A DNA stretch of 43,120 nucleotides. Origin: an uncultured Opitutia bacterium. Its GTDB lineage: Bacteria; Verrucomicrobiota; Verrucomicrobiia; Opitutales; UBA953. The stretch spans positions 1-43,120 of the forward strand of contig CAISXT010000063.1 of assembly GCA_903889525.1 (NCBI GenBank), in the 5' to 3' direction. Below are positions 22,099 through 30,890 of this stretch, piece by piece. Within the stretch, counting starts at the first letter, position 1. The number at the start of each line of letters is the position of its first letter. The notes beneath the pieces were generated by a model that ran no database searches, had not been told where the DNA came from, and was given only the letters and a program-made list of their open reading frames with translations. Both the position numbers and the translations under genes were made by a program.

Positions 22099-23148
22099 AT
22101 GTCCCCCAACCTGACCAAGGTCGGCATTGTCGGAGCCTCGGGCTACACCGGGGAGGAGCTCGTGCGCGTGCTCGCCCGGCACCCCCGGGTGAAGTTGGCT
22201 GCGGTCTGCTCTCGCACGCTCGCGGGTAAGCTCGTCGCCGACGAAATCCCTCGCCTGCGCGGAGTCGTGGAGGCGACCTTGGCTTTCTCGGCTTCCTCGC
22301 CCGAAGAGTGCGCAAAGTCCGACGTGGAGGTTTGGTTCCTAGCCTTACCGCACGGCGTCGCCGCCGAATATGCCCAGCCATTGGTGGCCGCCGGCAAGCG
22401 GGTGCTCGATTTATCCGCGGACTTCCGGCTGCGCGACCTGGCTAACTATAAAAAATATTACGGACACGATCATCCAGCGCCAGCCCTCGCCGCGCAGGCT
22501 TTTTACGTCATTCCCGAGTTGCAGACGGATGATGCCTGGAAGTCCGCTCAACTGATCGCTTGCCCCGGGTGTTACCCGACGAGTATCCAGATTCCGCTGG
22601 TCCCGCTCTTGCGTGCTGGCCTGATTAAGCCCGAGCCAGGGCGGCTCATTATCAATTCGTCCAGTGGTGTCTCCGGGGCCGGTAAGAAGGCCGAGGTGGG
22701 GCTGCTCTTCTCCGAGCGGGACAACTCGATGAAGGCCTATGGCATCCCTGGACACCGGCATATCGCCGAGATTGAGGAGGCATTCACCGCCGCGGCCGGT
22801 CAGCCGGTCGTGATTCAATTTAATCCGCATCTTGCGCCCATGCACCGGGGGATCGCCACGACGATTGTGGTGCCTGCTGCGGGGGTGACGGTCGCGCAAG
22901 TCGAGGCCGTATGGCAGCAGGCCTACGTGGGACGGCCGTTTGTGACGTTGCTCAAGTCGGGCGACTTCCCAGATACCGCGCATGTCGCGAATACTAATCG
23001 GGTGGCCTGTTCCGTCGTCGCCGATGCGCGCACGGGTAATCTGATTATTACCTCAGTCATTGATAATCTCCTCAAGGGCGCTGGCGGTCAGGCCGTTCAG
23101 AATCTGAATCTCATGATGGGCTGGGGTGAGGCTGAAGGGCTCCGTTAA
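22099..23148 (+). CDS. argC: N-acetyl-gamma-glutamyl-phosphate reductase
   Basis: The 349-residue product reduces N-acetylglutamyl phosphate to the semialdehyde, the third step of arginine synthesis. VGIVGASGYTGEELVRVL at the N terminus binds NADPH. Cys158 in ACPGCYPTS is the catalytic cysteine. HRHIAEIEE and FNPHLAPMHRGI are family motifs. It is the first gene of a same-strand arginine operon; argJ starts 5 bases after its stop. No clear ARG box was seen upstream. Confidence 0.97.
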   Translation: MSPNLTKVGIVGASGYTGEELVRVLARHPRVKLAAVCSRTLAGKLVADEIPRLRGVVEATLAFSASSPEECAKSDVEVWFLALPHGVAAEYAQPLVAAGKRVLDLSADFRLRDLANYKKYYGHDHPAPALAAQAFYVIPELQTDDAWKSAQLIACPGCYPTSIQIPLVPLLRAGLIKPEPGRLIINSSSGVSGAGKKAEVGLLFSERDNSMKAYGIPGHRHIAEIEEAFTAAAGQPVVIQFNPHLAPMHRGIATTIVVPAAGVTVAQVEAVWQQAYVGRPFVTLLKSGDFPDTAHVANTNRVACSVVADARTGNLIITSVIDNLLKGAGGQAVQNLNLMMGWGEAEGLR

Positions 23149-23153
23149 TTTTC

Positions 23154-24383
23154 ATGTCCATTGAATTCACCAATGATTCGCCCGGGATTTCCGACGTCCC
23201 GGGCTTCCGGGTCGGCGCGGCCGCCTGTGATATCCGCAATAAAGGCACGGACCGTCTCGACCTGACGCTCGTGGTCGCTGATCAGCCTTGCGCGGCCGCA
23301 GGCGTCTTCACTACCAATGATGTGAAAGCTGCGCCCGTCCGGTTCTGCCAGCAGGTCTTAGCCGTCTCGGCGGATAAGATTCGCGGCATCGTCGGCAACA
23401 GCGGTAACGCCAACGCCTGCACTTCCCAGCAGGGCGATGCCGATACCGTGGCCATGGCTAGGCTGGCGGCGGCCGCGGTCGGCTCCGGCGGGGATCAATT
23501 CTTGGTTTGCTCCACGGGTCGCATCGGCGAACTCCTGCCGATGGCGAAGATTGCTGCAGGCCTCAAAATCTCAGCTGCGCGGCTCTCTCGGGATGCGGCC
23601 GAGGGCGTGCGTTCCGCTAACGCAATCCTGACTTCCGACACCCGGCCCAAGTCGGTGACGGTACGTTTCCCGTGGCAGGGAAAGACGGTCACGATCGCGG
23701 GTATCGCCAAAGGGGCTGGCATGATTGAGCCGAATATGGCTACCATGCTTGCGTTTGTGTGCACGGATGCGTCGGCTTCCCCTGCGGAGCTCAAAGCGTC
23801 GCTCAAGTCTGCCTCTGATCAGTCCTTCAACTGCGTCAGCGTCGATGGAGATATGTCGACCAATGACACGGTATTGCTGCTCGCTTCCGGGGTGTCTGGG
23901 GTCGTCGTGGGCGCCTCCGCCGAGCCGGCCCTCCGCCAGCTTTTCCAAGAGGCGCTCGATAAAGTCTGCTTTTCCCTAGCCGAGAAGATTGTCGGCGACG
24001 GGGAGAAAATCACCAAGGTCGTCGCCGTCGAGGTCGAGGGCGCCCGCACGCGGGCCGATGCGGAGAAGGTCGCCCGCGCCATCGGCAACTCCCTCTTGGT
24101 GAAATCCTCCTGGTATGGCGAAGACCCGAACTGGGGACGACTGGCGGATGCCGCCGGCTACGCCCGGACCGGCTTAGACGAGTCCAAACTCGATATCTTT
24201 TACGACGACGTCCCCGCCGTGCTCGGCGGCAAGCCGCTCCCAGAGAACAAGCCCCAGTGGAAACTAGTGGTGAAGGCTGCTCGTTTCGCGGTCCGGTTGA
24301 AGCTCAATCTGGGCGACGCCAAGTTCCGGCTCCTGGCTGCTGACCTCACCGACGGGTATGTTAATTACAACAAGAGCGAGTAA
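23154..24383 (+). CDS. argJ: Bifunctional glutamate N-acetyltransferase / ornithine acetyltransferase
   Basis: The 409-residue precursor cuts itself at [14 protein letters not shown] (about residue 190), where the Thr becomes the nucleophile. [10 protein letters not shown] and the oxyanion motif CSTGRIGE are present. The protein recycles the acetyl group from acetylornithine to glutamate. This cyclic route makes an argE deacetylase unnecessary, and ArgJ may also act as acetylglutamate synthase. It is placed between argC and argB. Confidence 0.96.
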   Translation: MSIEFTNDSPGISDVPGFRVGAAACDIRNKGTDRLDLTLVVADQPCAAAGVFTTNDVKAAPVRFCQQVLAVSADKIRGIVGNSGNANACTSQQGDADTVAMARLAAAAVGSGGDQFLVCSTGRIGELLPMAKIAAGLKISAARLSRDAAEGVRSANAILTSDTRPKSVTVRFPWQGKTVTIAGIAKGAGMIEPNMATMLAFVCTDASASPAELKASLKSASDQSFNCVSVDGDMSTNDTVLLLASGVSGVVVGASAEPALRQLFQEALDKVCFSLAEKIVGDGEKITKVVAVEVEGARTRADAEKVARAIGNSLLVKSSWYGEDPNWGRLADAAGYARTGLDESKLDIFYDDVPAVLGGKPLPENKPQWKLVVKAARFAVRLKLNLGDAKFRLLAADLTDGYVNYNKSE

Positions 24384-24433
24384 GGTTTTCCGTTTACTCT
24401 GCCGACCCTAGTCCCGACACTTCGCACCGAAAG

Positions 24434-25315
24434 ATGAGCACACCCGCCGCGCAAAAAGCCGAGGTCCTTCTCGAGGCGCTTCCCTATATCCACAAGTTCC
24501 GTGGCTCCACCTTCGTGGTGAAGTATGGCGGCAGCTTTATGGATGACCCAAATCCCGAGGGGCGTGACCGGGTCGCCACGGACATCGCTTTCTTGGCGGC
24601 TGTCGGCATCCAGGTCGTCGTCGTTCACGGCGGCGGCAAGGCCATCACGCGGGCCATGGACGCGGCAGGCATTAAATCCGAATTCCGGGGGGGCATGCGC
24701 GTCACGGATGCTGCGACCGTAAAAATCGTGGAGGAAACCCTTAATGTGGAAATCAACGGTCAGATTTGCGAATCACTGAAAGCCCGGGGCGGCAATCCGC
24801 TCGGCATGCCGGGTAATCACGTCAACCTTTGCGAGAAGCTCATGGGCACCGACGAAAAGGGTGAGCCCATCGACATGGGTTTTGTCGGCGATATCAAGTT
24901 CGTGAAGACGAAGCTGATTAAGAAGGCCCTTGCGGATGGCTTCCTGCCGGTCGTCTCCCCCATCGCTCTCGACGCGGAGGATCATCCTTATAATACCAAT
25001 GCCGATGTCGCGGCGGCCGCCGTGGCACATTCGCTGCGGGCGCGGAGGCTCATTTTCATGAGCGACGTCCCCGGCCTGTTGGCTGATGCGAAAGACCCCG
25101 CTTCGCTTATTACCACGCTGAAGGTGAGTGAAGTGGACGAACTCAAGAAGAAGGGCGTGATCGCTGGCGGGATGATTCCTAAAGTCGACAGCGCTGTGCG
25201 GGCCCTGAAAGAAGGGGTGCGGCGCGTCCACTTCATCGATGGCCGCGTGCCCCACGCATTGTTGCTCGAAGTCTTCACCGATAAGGGGATTGGCACGGAA
25301 ATCGTGCACGGTTGA
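24434..25315 (+). CDS. argB: Acetylglutamate kinase
   Basis: The 293-residue amino-acid kinase phosphorylates N-acetylglutamate, the committed step. [12 protein letters not shown] and [12 protein letters not shown] bind ATP and substrate. [11 protein letters not shown] and [18 protein letters not shown] are family motifs. An N-terminal segment of about 20 residues ([17 protein letters not shown]) matches the helix that makes hexameric, arginine-inhibited forms, so feedback control by arginine is likely. The A of its TGA is the first base of the argD ATG. Confidence 0.96.
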   Translation: MSTPAAQKAEVLLEALPYIHKFRGSTFVVKYGGSFMDDPNPEGRDRVATDIAFLAAVGIQVVVVHGGGKAITRAMDAAGIKSEFRGGMRVTDAATVKIVEETLNVEINGQICESLKARGGNPLGMPGNHVNLCEKLMGTDEKGEPIDMGFVGDIKFVKTKLIKKALADGFLPVVSPIALDAEDHPYNTNADVAAAAVAHSLRARRLIFMSDVPGLLADAKDPASLITTLKVSEVDELKKKGVIAGGMIPKVDSAVRALKEGVRRVHFIDGRVPHALLLEVFTDKGIGTEIVHG

Positions 25316-26535
25316 TGAGCGGACCTTCCCCAGATCCGGCCGCTGAACACTACGCAGCCAACGTCGCCCGTAACTACGGGGCTCCCCCCATCACGCTTGT
25401 GAAGGGGCAGGGCGCTTATGTCTGGGACGTCGCCGGGAAGCGGTACCTTGATTTCGCCGGCGGAATCGCGGTCAACTCCGTCGGTCATGCCCATCCGCAT
25501 TGGTTGAAGCGCGTCACCGAGCAGGCCGGCAAGCTCGTCCACGTTAGCAATCTCTACCGGAATGAACCGCAGGGTCAGCTGGCCCATGCCCTCGCGCTGC
25601 GCTGCGGACCAGGTCGCGTCATCTTCTGTAACAGCGGAGCTGAGTCCAATGAAGGACTGCTCAAGCTCGCCCGGCTGCATGGTCTGCGTAAGTCTGGCCT
25701 CGAGGGTGCCTGCATCGGCGTAGTCGTCGCCGAGAAGGCTTTCCATGGCCGCACCTTCGGGGGGATGTCCGCCACCCCTCAGGAGAAAATTCAGAAAGGT
25801 TTCCGTCCGTTGCTCTCTGGCTTCACCACCGCGCCGCTGAACGATCTTGCGGCCTGGGATAAGGCCATCGACGCCAAGACCACCACCGCAGTTTTGATTG
25901 AATCAATCCAAGGCGAAGGGGGGGTGAATCCGGCGACGCCAGCCTTTCTGCAAGGCATCGAGAAAATTTGCCGGGAGCGCAACGTGCTCTTGATGATCGA
26001 TGAGATCCAGTGCGGTATCGGCCGGACTGGAAAGTTCTTTGCCTTCGAGTACGCGGGCGTGAAGCCCGACGCGATCGCCATGGCCAAGGGCTTAGGCGGA
26101 GGATTTCCCCTCGGGGCAATTTGGATGGCTCCGCCTCACGACGACCTTTTCCAGGCGGGATCGCATGGTACCACTTTTGGCGGCGGGCCGCTGGCCGCTA
26201 CGGCGGGTCTGGCGGTACTGGAGATTATTGAATCCGAGAAACTCATCGCGAAGGTTGCCCAGCAGTCGATTGGCTGGCATGCGGAGCTGCGCAAGCTCAT
26301 TGAACTGCGCCCCGACCTGGTGAAGGAAGTTCGCGGTGCTGGCTACATGGTCGGCGTAATCCTCTCGATTGACCCCGTTCCCTTGGTCACTGCCTTGCGT
26401 GATGCGGGGATGTTGACCGCGCCGGCTGGCGGCGTCGCTGTCCGCTTGCTGCCCCCGCTCAATGCCTCTCCCGAGGAGTTGGCCGAGTCAGTGGCGATTC
26501 TGCGACAGGTGCTTGTCGGCTGGAAGGCCGCTTAG
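25315..26535 (+). CDS. argD: Acetylornithine aminotransferase
   Basis: The 406-residue class III aminotransferase uses PLP. The binding lysine lies in AMAKGLGGGFPLGA; IDEIQCGIGRTGKFFAFE is the conserved active-site strand. It converts N-acetylglutamate semialdehyde to acetylornithine with glutamate as donor. Translation is coupled to argB by a TGATG overlap. An in-frame TTG three bases earlier is less likely as start. Confidence 0.96.
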   Translation: MSGPSPDPAAEHYAANVARNYGAPPITLVKGQGAYVWDVAGKRYLDFAGGIAVNSVGHAHPHWLKRVTEQAGKLVHVSNLYRNEPQGQLAHALALRCGPGRVIFCNSGAESNEGLLKLARLHGLRKSGLEGACIGVVVAEKAFHGRTFGGMSATPQEKIQKGFRPLLSGFTTAPLNDLAAWDKAIDAKTTTAVLIESIQGEGGVNPATPAFLQGIEKICRERNVLLMIDEIQCGIGRTGKFFAFEYAGVKPDAIAMAKGLGGGFPLGAIWMAPPHDDLFQAGSHGTTFGGGPLAATAGLAVLEIIESEKLIAKVAQQSIGWHAELRKLIELRPDLVKEVRGAGYMVGVILSIDPVPLVTALRDAGMLTAPAGGVAVRLLPPLNASPEELAESVAILRQVLVGWKAA

Positions 26536-26602
26536 GCGGTTTTCTCCCTTATTTTCCTCTGTCCAAACGGTGCCGGTCGCCTATGTTTAAACGCTTTCCG
26601 AG

Positions 26603-27550
26603 ATGCGTCATTTCCTGAAGGAGACCGATCTGACTGTGGCCGAAACGGCTCAGGTCTTCGCCGCCGCGGCCGCCCTCAAGGCAAGTCGGGGTAAGTCCGA
26701 TGCGCTGGCGCTGGCTCGTCAATCATGGGGGCTCATGTTTTTCAAGAAAAGCACGCGCACCCGCGTCTCCTTTCAGGTCGGCGTCCATGAGCTCGGCGGC
26801 ATGCCGGTAATGCTCAATGCGGATGACCTCCAGATTTCTCGCGGAGAGACGGTGGCGGACACTGCCCGCGTCCTTTCGCGCTATCTGCATGGGATGGTGA
26901 TTCGTTGTCATGAACATAGCCTGCTCGAGGAGTTCGCTCGTTGCGGCACGATGCCGATTGTCAACGCGCTTTCGGACTTCCTCCATCCGTGCCAGTTCAT
27001 GACGGATATGTTCACCTTGGCGGAGCGCTTCTCCCCTGGTCGCCCGGAGCAGTTTGCCGCATCCTTGAAGGGCAAGAAGGTCGCCTTCCTTGGCGACACC
27101 GCCTGTAATATGGCCAACTCGTTTGTGCTCGGCGGGGCCGCTCTCGGCGTCGAGATCGCCCTCGCTGGTCCAGCTGGCTATGCGCCCGGTGCTGAAATCC
27201 GCGCCCAGTTGAAGAAGGACGGTCTCCCTGAGACTTTCACATTCTCCACGGACCCTGCGGTCGCCGTGAAGGGCGCGGACATGGTCTATACCGACGTCTG
27301 GGTGAGCATGGGCATGGAAGCCGAGAAGGCCGAGCGCTTGCGCACCATGCAGCCTTATCAGGTCAATGCGAAGCTGATGGGACTGGCCAAGCCGGGCGCC
27401 TACTTCATGCATTGCCTGCCGGCCCACCCTGGAGAGGAAGTCTCCGCCGAGGTGCTCGAGGGCAAGCAGAGCATCATTTTCGACCAAGCCGAGAACCGTC
27501 TGCACGTGCAGAAGGCCATCCTCGCCCACCTCGCCGCCGCGCGCGGTTAA
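26603..27550 (+). CDS. argF: Ornithine carbamoyltransferase
   Basis: The 315-residue product has the carbamoyl-phosphate loop KKSTRTRVSFQ, the HPCQ motif (SDFLHPCQFMTD), the ornithine SMG loop (DVWVSMGMEAE) and HCLPAHPGEEVS. The SMG loop favours ornithine over acetylornithine as substrate. It forms citrulline. The first Arg-binding position reads STRTR, a common alternative to SMRTR. It follows argD after 67 bases and precedes argG by 15. Confidence 0.95.
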   Translation: MRHFLKETDLTVAETAQVFAAAAALKASRGKSDALALARQSWGLMFFKKSTRTRVSFQVGVHELGGMPVMLNADDLQISRGETVADTARVLSRYLHGMVIRCHEHSLLEEFARCGTMPIVNALSDFLHPCQFMTDMFTLAERFSPGRPEQFAASLKGKKVAFLGDTACNMANSFVLGGAALGVEIALAGPAGYAPGAEIRAQLKKDGLPETFTFSTDPAVAVKGADMVYTDVWVSMGMEAEKAERLRTMQPYQVNAKLMGLAKPGAYFMHCLPAHPGEEVSAEVLEGKQSIIFDQAENRLHVQKAILAHLAAARG

Positions 27551-27565
27551 TTTTTCCATACACAC

Positions 27566-28822
27566 ATGAGCAAGCAGAAGAAAATCGTCCTGGCCTACTC
27601 CGGTGGCCTCGACACCTCCGTCCTCCTTTCCTGGATCAAGGAAAAGCATAACGCCGAGATGATCGCGTTCTGCGCCGACATCGGCCAGGAAGATGAACTC
27701 AAGGGCCTCAAGCAGAAGGCCATGAAGACGGGAGCCTCCAAGCTCTACGTCGACGACCTGCAGGCTGAGTTCGCCCGCGATTTCATCTTCCCGATGATGC
27801 AGGCGAGTGCCATCTACGAAGGCCAGTATTATCTGGGTACCTCCATTGCTCGTCCGCTCATCGCTAAGCGCATGGTGGAAATCGCCCGCAAGGAAGGCGC
27901 CACCGCTATCGCCCACGGCGCCACGGGCAAGGGCAACGACCAAGTTCGCTTTGAGCTGACCTGTGCCGCGCTCGCCCCCGATCTCGAGATCATCGCCCCT
28001 TGGCGCAATGAGGCCTTCCGTAAGGACTTCCCCGGCCGCGCCGAGATGATCGCCTATTGCGCCGACAACAAAATCCCGGTCGAAGCCAGCGCCAAGAAGC
28101 CTTACTCTTCCGACCGCAACCTCCTTCATATCTCGTTCGAGGCTGGCATCCTCGAGGACCCGTGGATGGATGCCTTCCATCCTTCGAACAAGGCCATGTT
28201 TAAACTCTCCGTCTCCCCAGAAGACGCGCCGGACAAGCCCGAGTACGCCGAACTCGAGTTCCGTCAGGGCGACTGCGTCGCCGTCAACGGCAAGCAGCTC
28301 GATCCCTTGGGCGTCATGCGCACCCTCAATAAGATTGGCGGCCGCCATGGCGTCGGCCGCGTCGATATGGTCGAGAACCGGTTCGTCGGCATGAAGAGCC
28401 GCGGTGTCTACGAGACCCCGGGCGGCACTATTCTACACTTCGCCCACCGTCAAATCGAGTCCCTCACCATGGACCGCGAGGTGATGAACCTGCGCGACTC
28501 GCTCGTCCCGCGCTACGCCACCCTCGTCTATAACGGTTTCTGGTATGCTCCGGAGCGGCTCGCCCTCCAGGCCTTGATCACCGAGTCGCAGCGCAACGTC
28601 TCCGGCACCGTCCGTGTGAAACTCTACAAGGGCTGCGTTTACGTCGCCGGCCGCAAGAGCCCGCGTTCGCTCTACAACCCGCACATCGCCACGATGGAGG
28701 CCGACCCGACCAAGGCTTATAATCAGGACGACGCCACGGGCTTCATCCGCCTCAACGGCCTGCGTCTGCGCGTGAACTCGAAGGTCAACGGCGTCGCCAA
28801 CCTCAGCAAGACGGTCCGCTAA
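27566..28822 (+). CDS. argG: Argininosuccinate synthase
   Basis: The 418-residue product begins [18 protein letters not shown], the ATP pyrophosphatase loop. [14 protein letters not shown] and the following aspartate- and citrulline-binding segments match the family. It joins citrulline and aspartate. It is the last gene of the operon; argH, which would finish the pathway, is not in this window. A 13-bp terminator stem follows 18 bases after the stop. Confidence 0.97.
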   Translation: MSKQKKIVLAYSGGLDTSVLLSWIKEKHNAEMIAFCADIGQEDELKGLKQKAMKTGASKLYVDDLQAEFARDFIFPMMQASAIYEGQYYLGTSIARPLIAKRMVEIARKEGATAIAHGATGKGNDQVRFELTCAALAPDLEIIAPWRNEAFRKDFPGRAEMIAYCADNKIPVEASAKKPYSSDRNLLHISFEAGILEDPWMDAFHPSNKAMFKLSVSPEDAPDKPEYAELEFRQGDCVAVNGKQLDPLGVMRTLNKIGGRHGVGRVDMVENRFVGMKSRGVYETPGGTILHFAHRQIESLTMDREVMNLRDSLVPRYATLVYNGFWYAPERLALQALITESQRNVSGTVRVKLYKGCVYVAGRKSPRSLYNPHIATMEADPTKAYNQDDATGFIRLNGLRLRVNSKVNGVANLSKTVR

Positions 28823-28840
28823 GGTCAGTCTCAGGAAAGA

Positions 28841-28877
28841 AGCAGGGCGTCCCGGTCTGGGACGCCCTGCTTATTTT
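28841..28877 (+). terminator. Intrinsic terminator of the arginine operon
   Basis: AGCAGGGCGTCCC (28841-28853) pairs perfectly with GGGACGCCCTGCT (28859-28871) around GGTCT, followed by TATTTT. Confidence 0.88.
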
Positions 28878-28881
28878 AAAC

Positions 28882-28956
28882 TGGAGGCGCGGGTCGGAAT
28901 TGAACCGACGCATGGGGCTTTTGCAGAGCCCGGCCTTACCACTTGGCTACCGCGCC
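28882..28956 (-). tRNA. tRNA-Cys (anticodon GCA)
   Basis: The 75-base minus-strand sequence folds with acceptor GGCGCGG/CCGCGCC, D arm GCC/GGC, anticodon stem GGGCT/AGCCC around CTGCAAA (anticodon GCA) and T arm GTCGG-TTCAATT-CCGAC. The discriminator is T, as expected for Cys, and CCA is encoded. Confidence 0.95.
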
Positions 28957-28975
28957 TGAAGACTGACAGGACCAC

Positions 28976-29004
28976 AAAATGCCCCCTCGGGGAGGGCGTT
29001 TCAA
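28976..29004 (-). promoter_or_regulatory. Possible promoter of tRNA-Cys
   Basis: On the minus strand TTGAAA (28999-29004) is followed after 17 bases by CATTTT (28976-28981), a weak -10. It lies 20-50 bases before the tRNA 5' end. Confidence 0.4.
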
Positions 29005-29056
29005 GGGTTTTGTGCAAGGGCTTCCCTTTCGACCCTTTATCGCCTAATGATCTGCC

Positions 29057-29551
29057 ATGGCTCCGCCCGTCCCACCTTTCCGCGTCGGCCTCGGTTACGA
29101 TATCCATCCGCTGGAGGCAGGGCGTCCGTGCATTTTAGGCGGCGTCTTGATTCCTTCCGAAGTAGGGCCGGTCGGCCATTCCGATGCGGATGTCTTGCTT
29201 CATGCGGTGGCCGACGCCATTCTTGGCGGGGCCAGCCTGCGCGATATTGGGCATTATTTCCCCAATTCCGACAACGCTCTCAAGGGCCTAGATTCCGCTA
29301 AAATTTTGCAGAAGGCCGTCGCCGAGGCCAAGGCCCTTGGGTGGTGGGTGGGTAATGTTGATATAGTGCTGATTGCTGAACGCCCAAAGGTGCTCGCCCA
29401 CGTGCCAGCTATCCGGGCAAAGGTGGCCGAAATCATCGGGATCGAACCCGCTCAGGTGGGGGTGAAGGCCACCACCAATGAGGGCATGGATTCAATCGGC
29501 CAAGGCAAGGCGCTGGCGGTCCAGGCGGTTTGTTTGCTTTTTAAACCCTAA
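29057..29551 (+). CDS. ispF: 2-C-methyl-D-erythritol 2,4-cyclodiphosphate synthase
   Basis: The 164-residue product carries GLGYDIHPLEAGRP, whose Asp and His bind the metal, and GHSDADVLLHAVADAILGG with the third ligand His. DIGHYFPNSD and KATTNEGMDSIGQG are also conserved. It is the fifth step of the non-mevalonate isoprenoid pathway. The enzyme works as a trimer with Zn. It stands alone here without ispD, which is often its neighbour or fusion partner. Confidence 0.97.
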   Translation: MAPPVPPFRVGLGYDIHPLEAGRPCILGGVLIPSEVGPVGHSDADVLLHAVADAILGGASLRDIGHYFPNSDNALKGLDSAKILQKAVAEAKALGWWVGNVDIVLIAERPKVLAHVPAIRAKVAEIIGIEPAQVGVKATTNEGMDSIGQGKALAVQAVCLLFKP

Positions 29552-29586
29552 AATCTCCCGATTTTGGCGGCCTGGGGGGTTCGGGC

Positions 29587-29615
29587 TTGTCAACCGCTGG
29601 CGAAAAGCGAATACT
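29587..29615 (+). promoter_or_regulatory. Sigma-70-like promoter of ndk
   Basis: TTGTCA (29587-29592) is followed after exactly 17 bases by AATACT (29610-29615): five of six and four of six consensus matches. Transcription should start near 29622, leaving a leader of about 25 bases. Confidence 0.6.
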
Positions 29616-29645
29616 GAACAACCCTTCAGTCCGAAGGGGTCACCT

Positions 29646-30080
29646 ATGGAAAAGACTCTTATCATCCTTAAACCCGACTGCATGGAGCGTCGTCTCTGCG
29701 GCACCGTTCTGGCTCGCTTCGAGTCCGCTGGATTCGAGATCATGGCAAGCAAGATGGCCCGCCTGACGACTGCCCAGCTCCGCGAGCACTACGCCCACGT
29801 CGCTGACAAGCCGTTCTATCCCGAAATCGAGGCCTTCATGTCTTCGCGCCCGGTGATTATCGCCGTCCTCGTCGGGGATAATGTCATTTCCCGCGTCCGT
29901 GAGTTACTCGGACCGACCAATTCTAAAGTGGCCCCCAAGGGCACCATCCGGGGCGATTTCGGCACCGAGATGATGCGCAATGTTTGCCACGCCTCCGATA
30001 GCCCCGCGGCAGCGGAAGCTGAGGTCCTCCGTTTCTTCAGTTCTGACGAAGTCTTTGCCCCCGAGGCAAGCCGAGTCTGA
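29646..30080 (+). CDS. ndk: Nucleoside diphosphate kinase
   Basis: The 144-residue product has the full NDK layout: TLIILKPDCMERR at the N terminus, the Kpn loop region, and His115 in RNVCHASDS as the phosphate-accepting histidine. It balances NTP pools. The ATG at 29646 follows AAGGGG by a suitable distance and gives the standard N terminus; the longer frame overlaps ispF. A strong terminator follows. Confidence 0.97.
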   Translation: MEKTLIILKPDCMERRLCGTVLARFESAGFEIMASKMARLTTAQLREHYAHVADKPFYPEIEAFMSSRPVIIAVLVGDNVISRVRELLGPTNSKVAPKGTIRGDFGTEMMRNVCHASDSPAAAEAEVLRFFSSDEVFAPEASRV

Positions 30081-30100
30081 CCCGAGGCATAGCACCAAAA

Positions 30101-30137
30101 ATAAGCCCCGCAGTTCGCGCTGCGGGGCTTATCTTTT
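30101..30137. terminator. Bidirectional terminator between ndk and the DUF4337-type gene
   Basis: ATAAGCCCCGCAG (30101-30113) pairs with CTGCGGGGCTTAT (30120-30132). A CTTTTT run follows on plus; on minus the stem is followed by TTTTGG. The flanking genes converge. Confidence 0.88.
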
Positions 30138-30155
30138 TACGAGTATCGCGATGGC

Positions 30156-30761
30156 TTACTTCGCGGCCTTAGGGGCCTCCGCATGGACGGGCGCGACGGG
30201 CGGAGGGTTGAGCTTCTCGTAGAGCGGCCAAGCGTAGGTGAGGAAGCCGACGCCGATGGCCCCTGCGCAGAGGCCAACAATCCAGAAAGACTGCTTCTTC
30301 ATTAAGGCTGCGATGGCTGAGAGCATGATGGCGATTTGCAGGAACATGATCGCTAGGCCGAAGTTGCCGCCGCGTGCTTGGCTATAGGCGGCTTCGGCGT
30401 CGAGGTAGACGGCGTCTTTCATAATCTCGGCCTTCTCGCTCTTGTAGCGCTTGATCTCTTCATCGGCCTTATCGATGGCCTTGCGGGCAATCATCTTGGC
30501 TTCAGGGGCCGGCGTGGCGGCTTCGATCACCTTGATGATGGTGCTTTCGGTGTCGCGGGCGGTCTCTTTCAGGCTCTTGGCCTGATAGTAAGCCCACTTG
30601 TTCGACGCGCTGACGGTGGCCAGCTGGGTCTTCGTAGAGAAGCTTCCACCCTTCAGGGTCGCGAAGGCGGCGCACACGGCGAGGAGGGTGGTCGAGAGGG
30701 CGACCCACTTGGTCCAGGCATCAGGGGCCGGGGCGGGGGAGTCTTTTTTAGCTTCAGTCAT
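30156..30761 (-). CDS. DUF4337-type inner-membrane protein
   Basis: The 201-residue product has one N-terminal membrane segment (WTKWVALSTTLLAVCAAFATL), a soluble helical stretch with the typical NKWAYYQAKSLKETARDTE, a charged coiled part (EEIKRYKSEKAEIMKDAV), then two membrane segments (FGLAIMFLQIAIMLSAIAAL and SFWIVGLCAGAIGVGFLTYA). This order fits DUF4337 family proteins, whose role is unknown. The start at 30761 is chosen because it gives a short hydrophilic N terminus; the longer frame runs antisense through serS. It is divergent from serS. Confidence 0.8.
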   Translation of the reverse strand: MTEAKKDSPAPAPDAWTKWVALSTTLLAVCAAFATLKGGSFSTKTQLATVSASNKWAYYQAKSLKETARDTESTIIKVIEAATPAPEAKMIARKAIDKADEEIKRYKSEKAEIMKDAVYLDAEAAYSQARGGNFGLAIMFLQIAIMLSAIAALMKKQSFWIVGLCAGAIGVGFLTYAWPLYEKLNPPPVAPVHAEAPKAAK

Positions 30762-30890
30762 GGTGGTGTCGATGGAAGCAAAGGATTTCAGCCCTTGGCT
30801 CAATGTATTTCTTTCCTGAAAGCCCTTGCGGCAAGGGTGCGCGATACTTCCCCGTTGCCCTTGGGCGGGGGGACTGGGCAAAGTCGAACC

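Noticed and set aside
26723-28348. A 541-codon frame antisense to argF and argG
   Set aside because: It runs antisense through two certain genes and their gap; its composition is that of a shadow frame.
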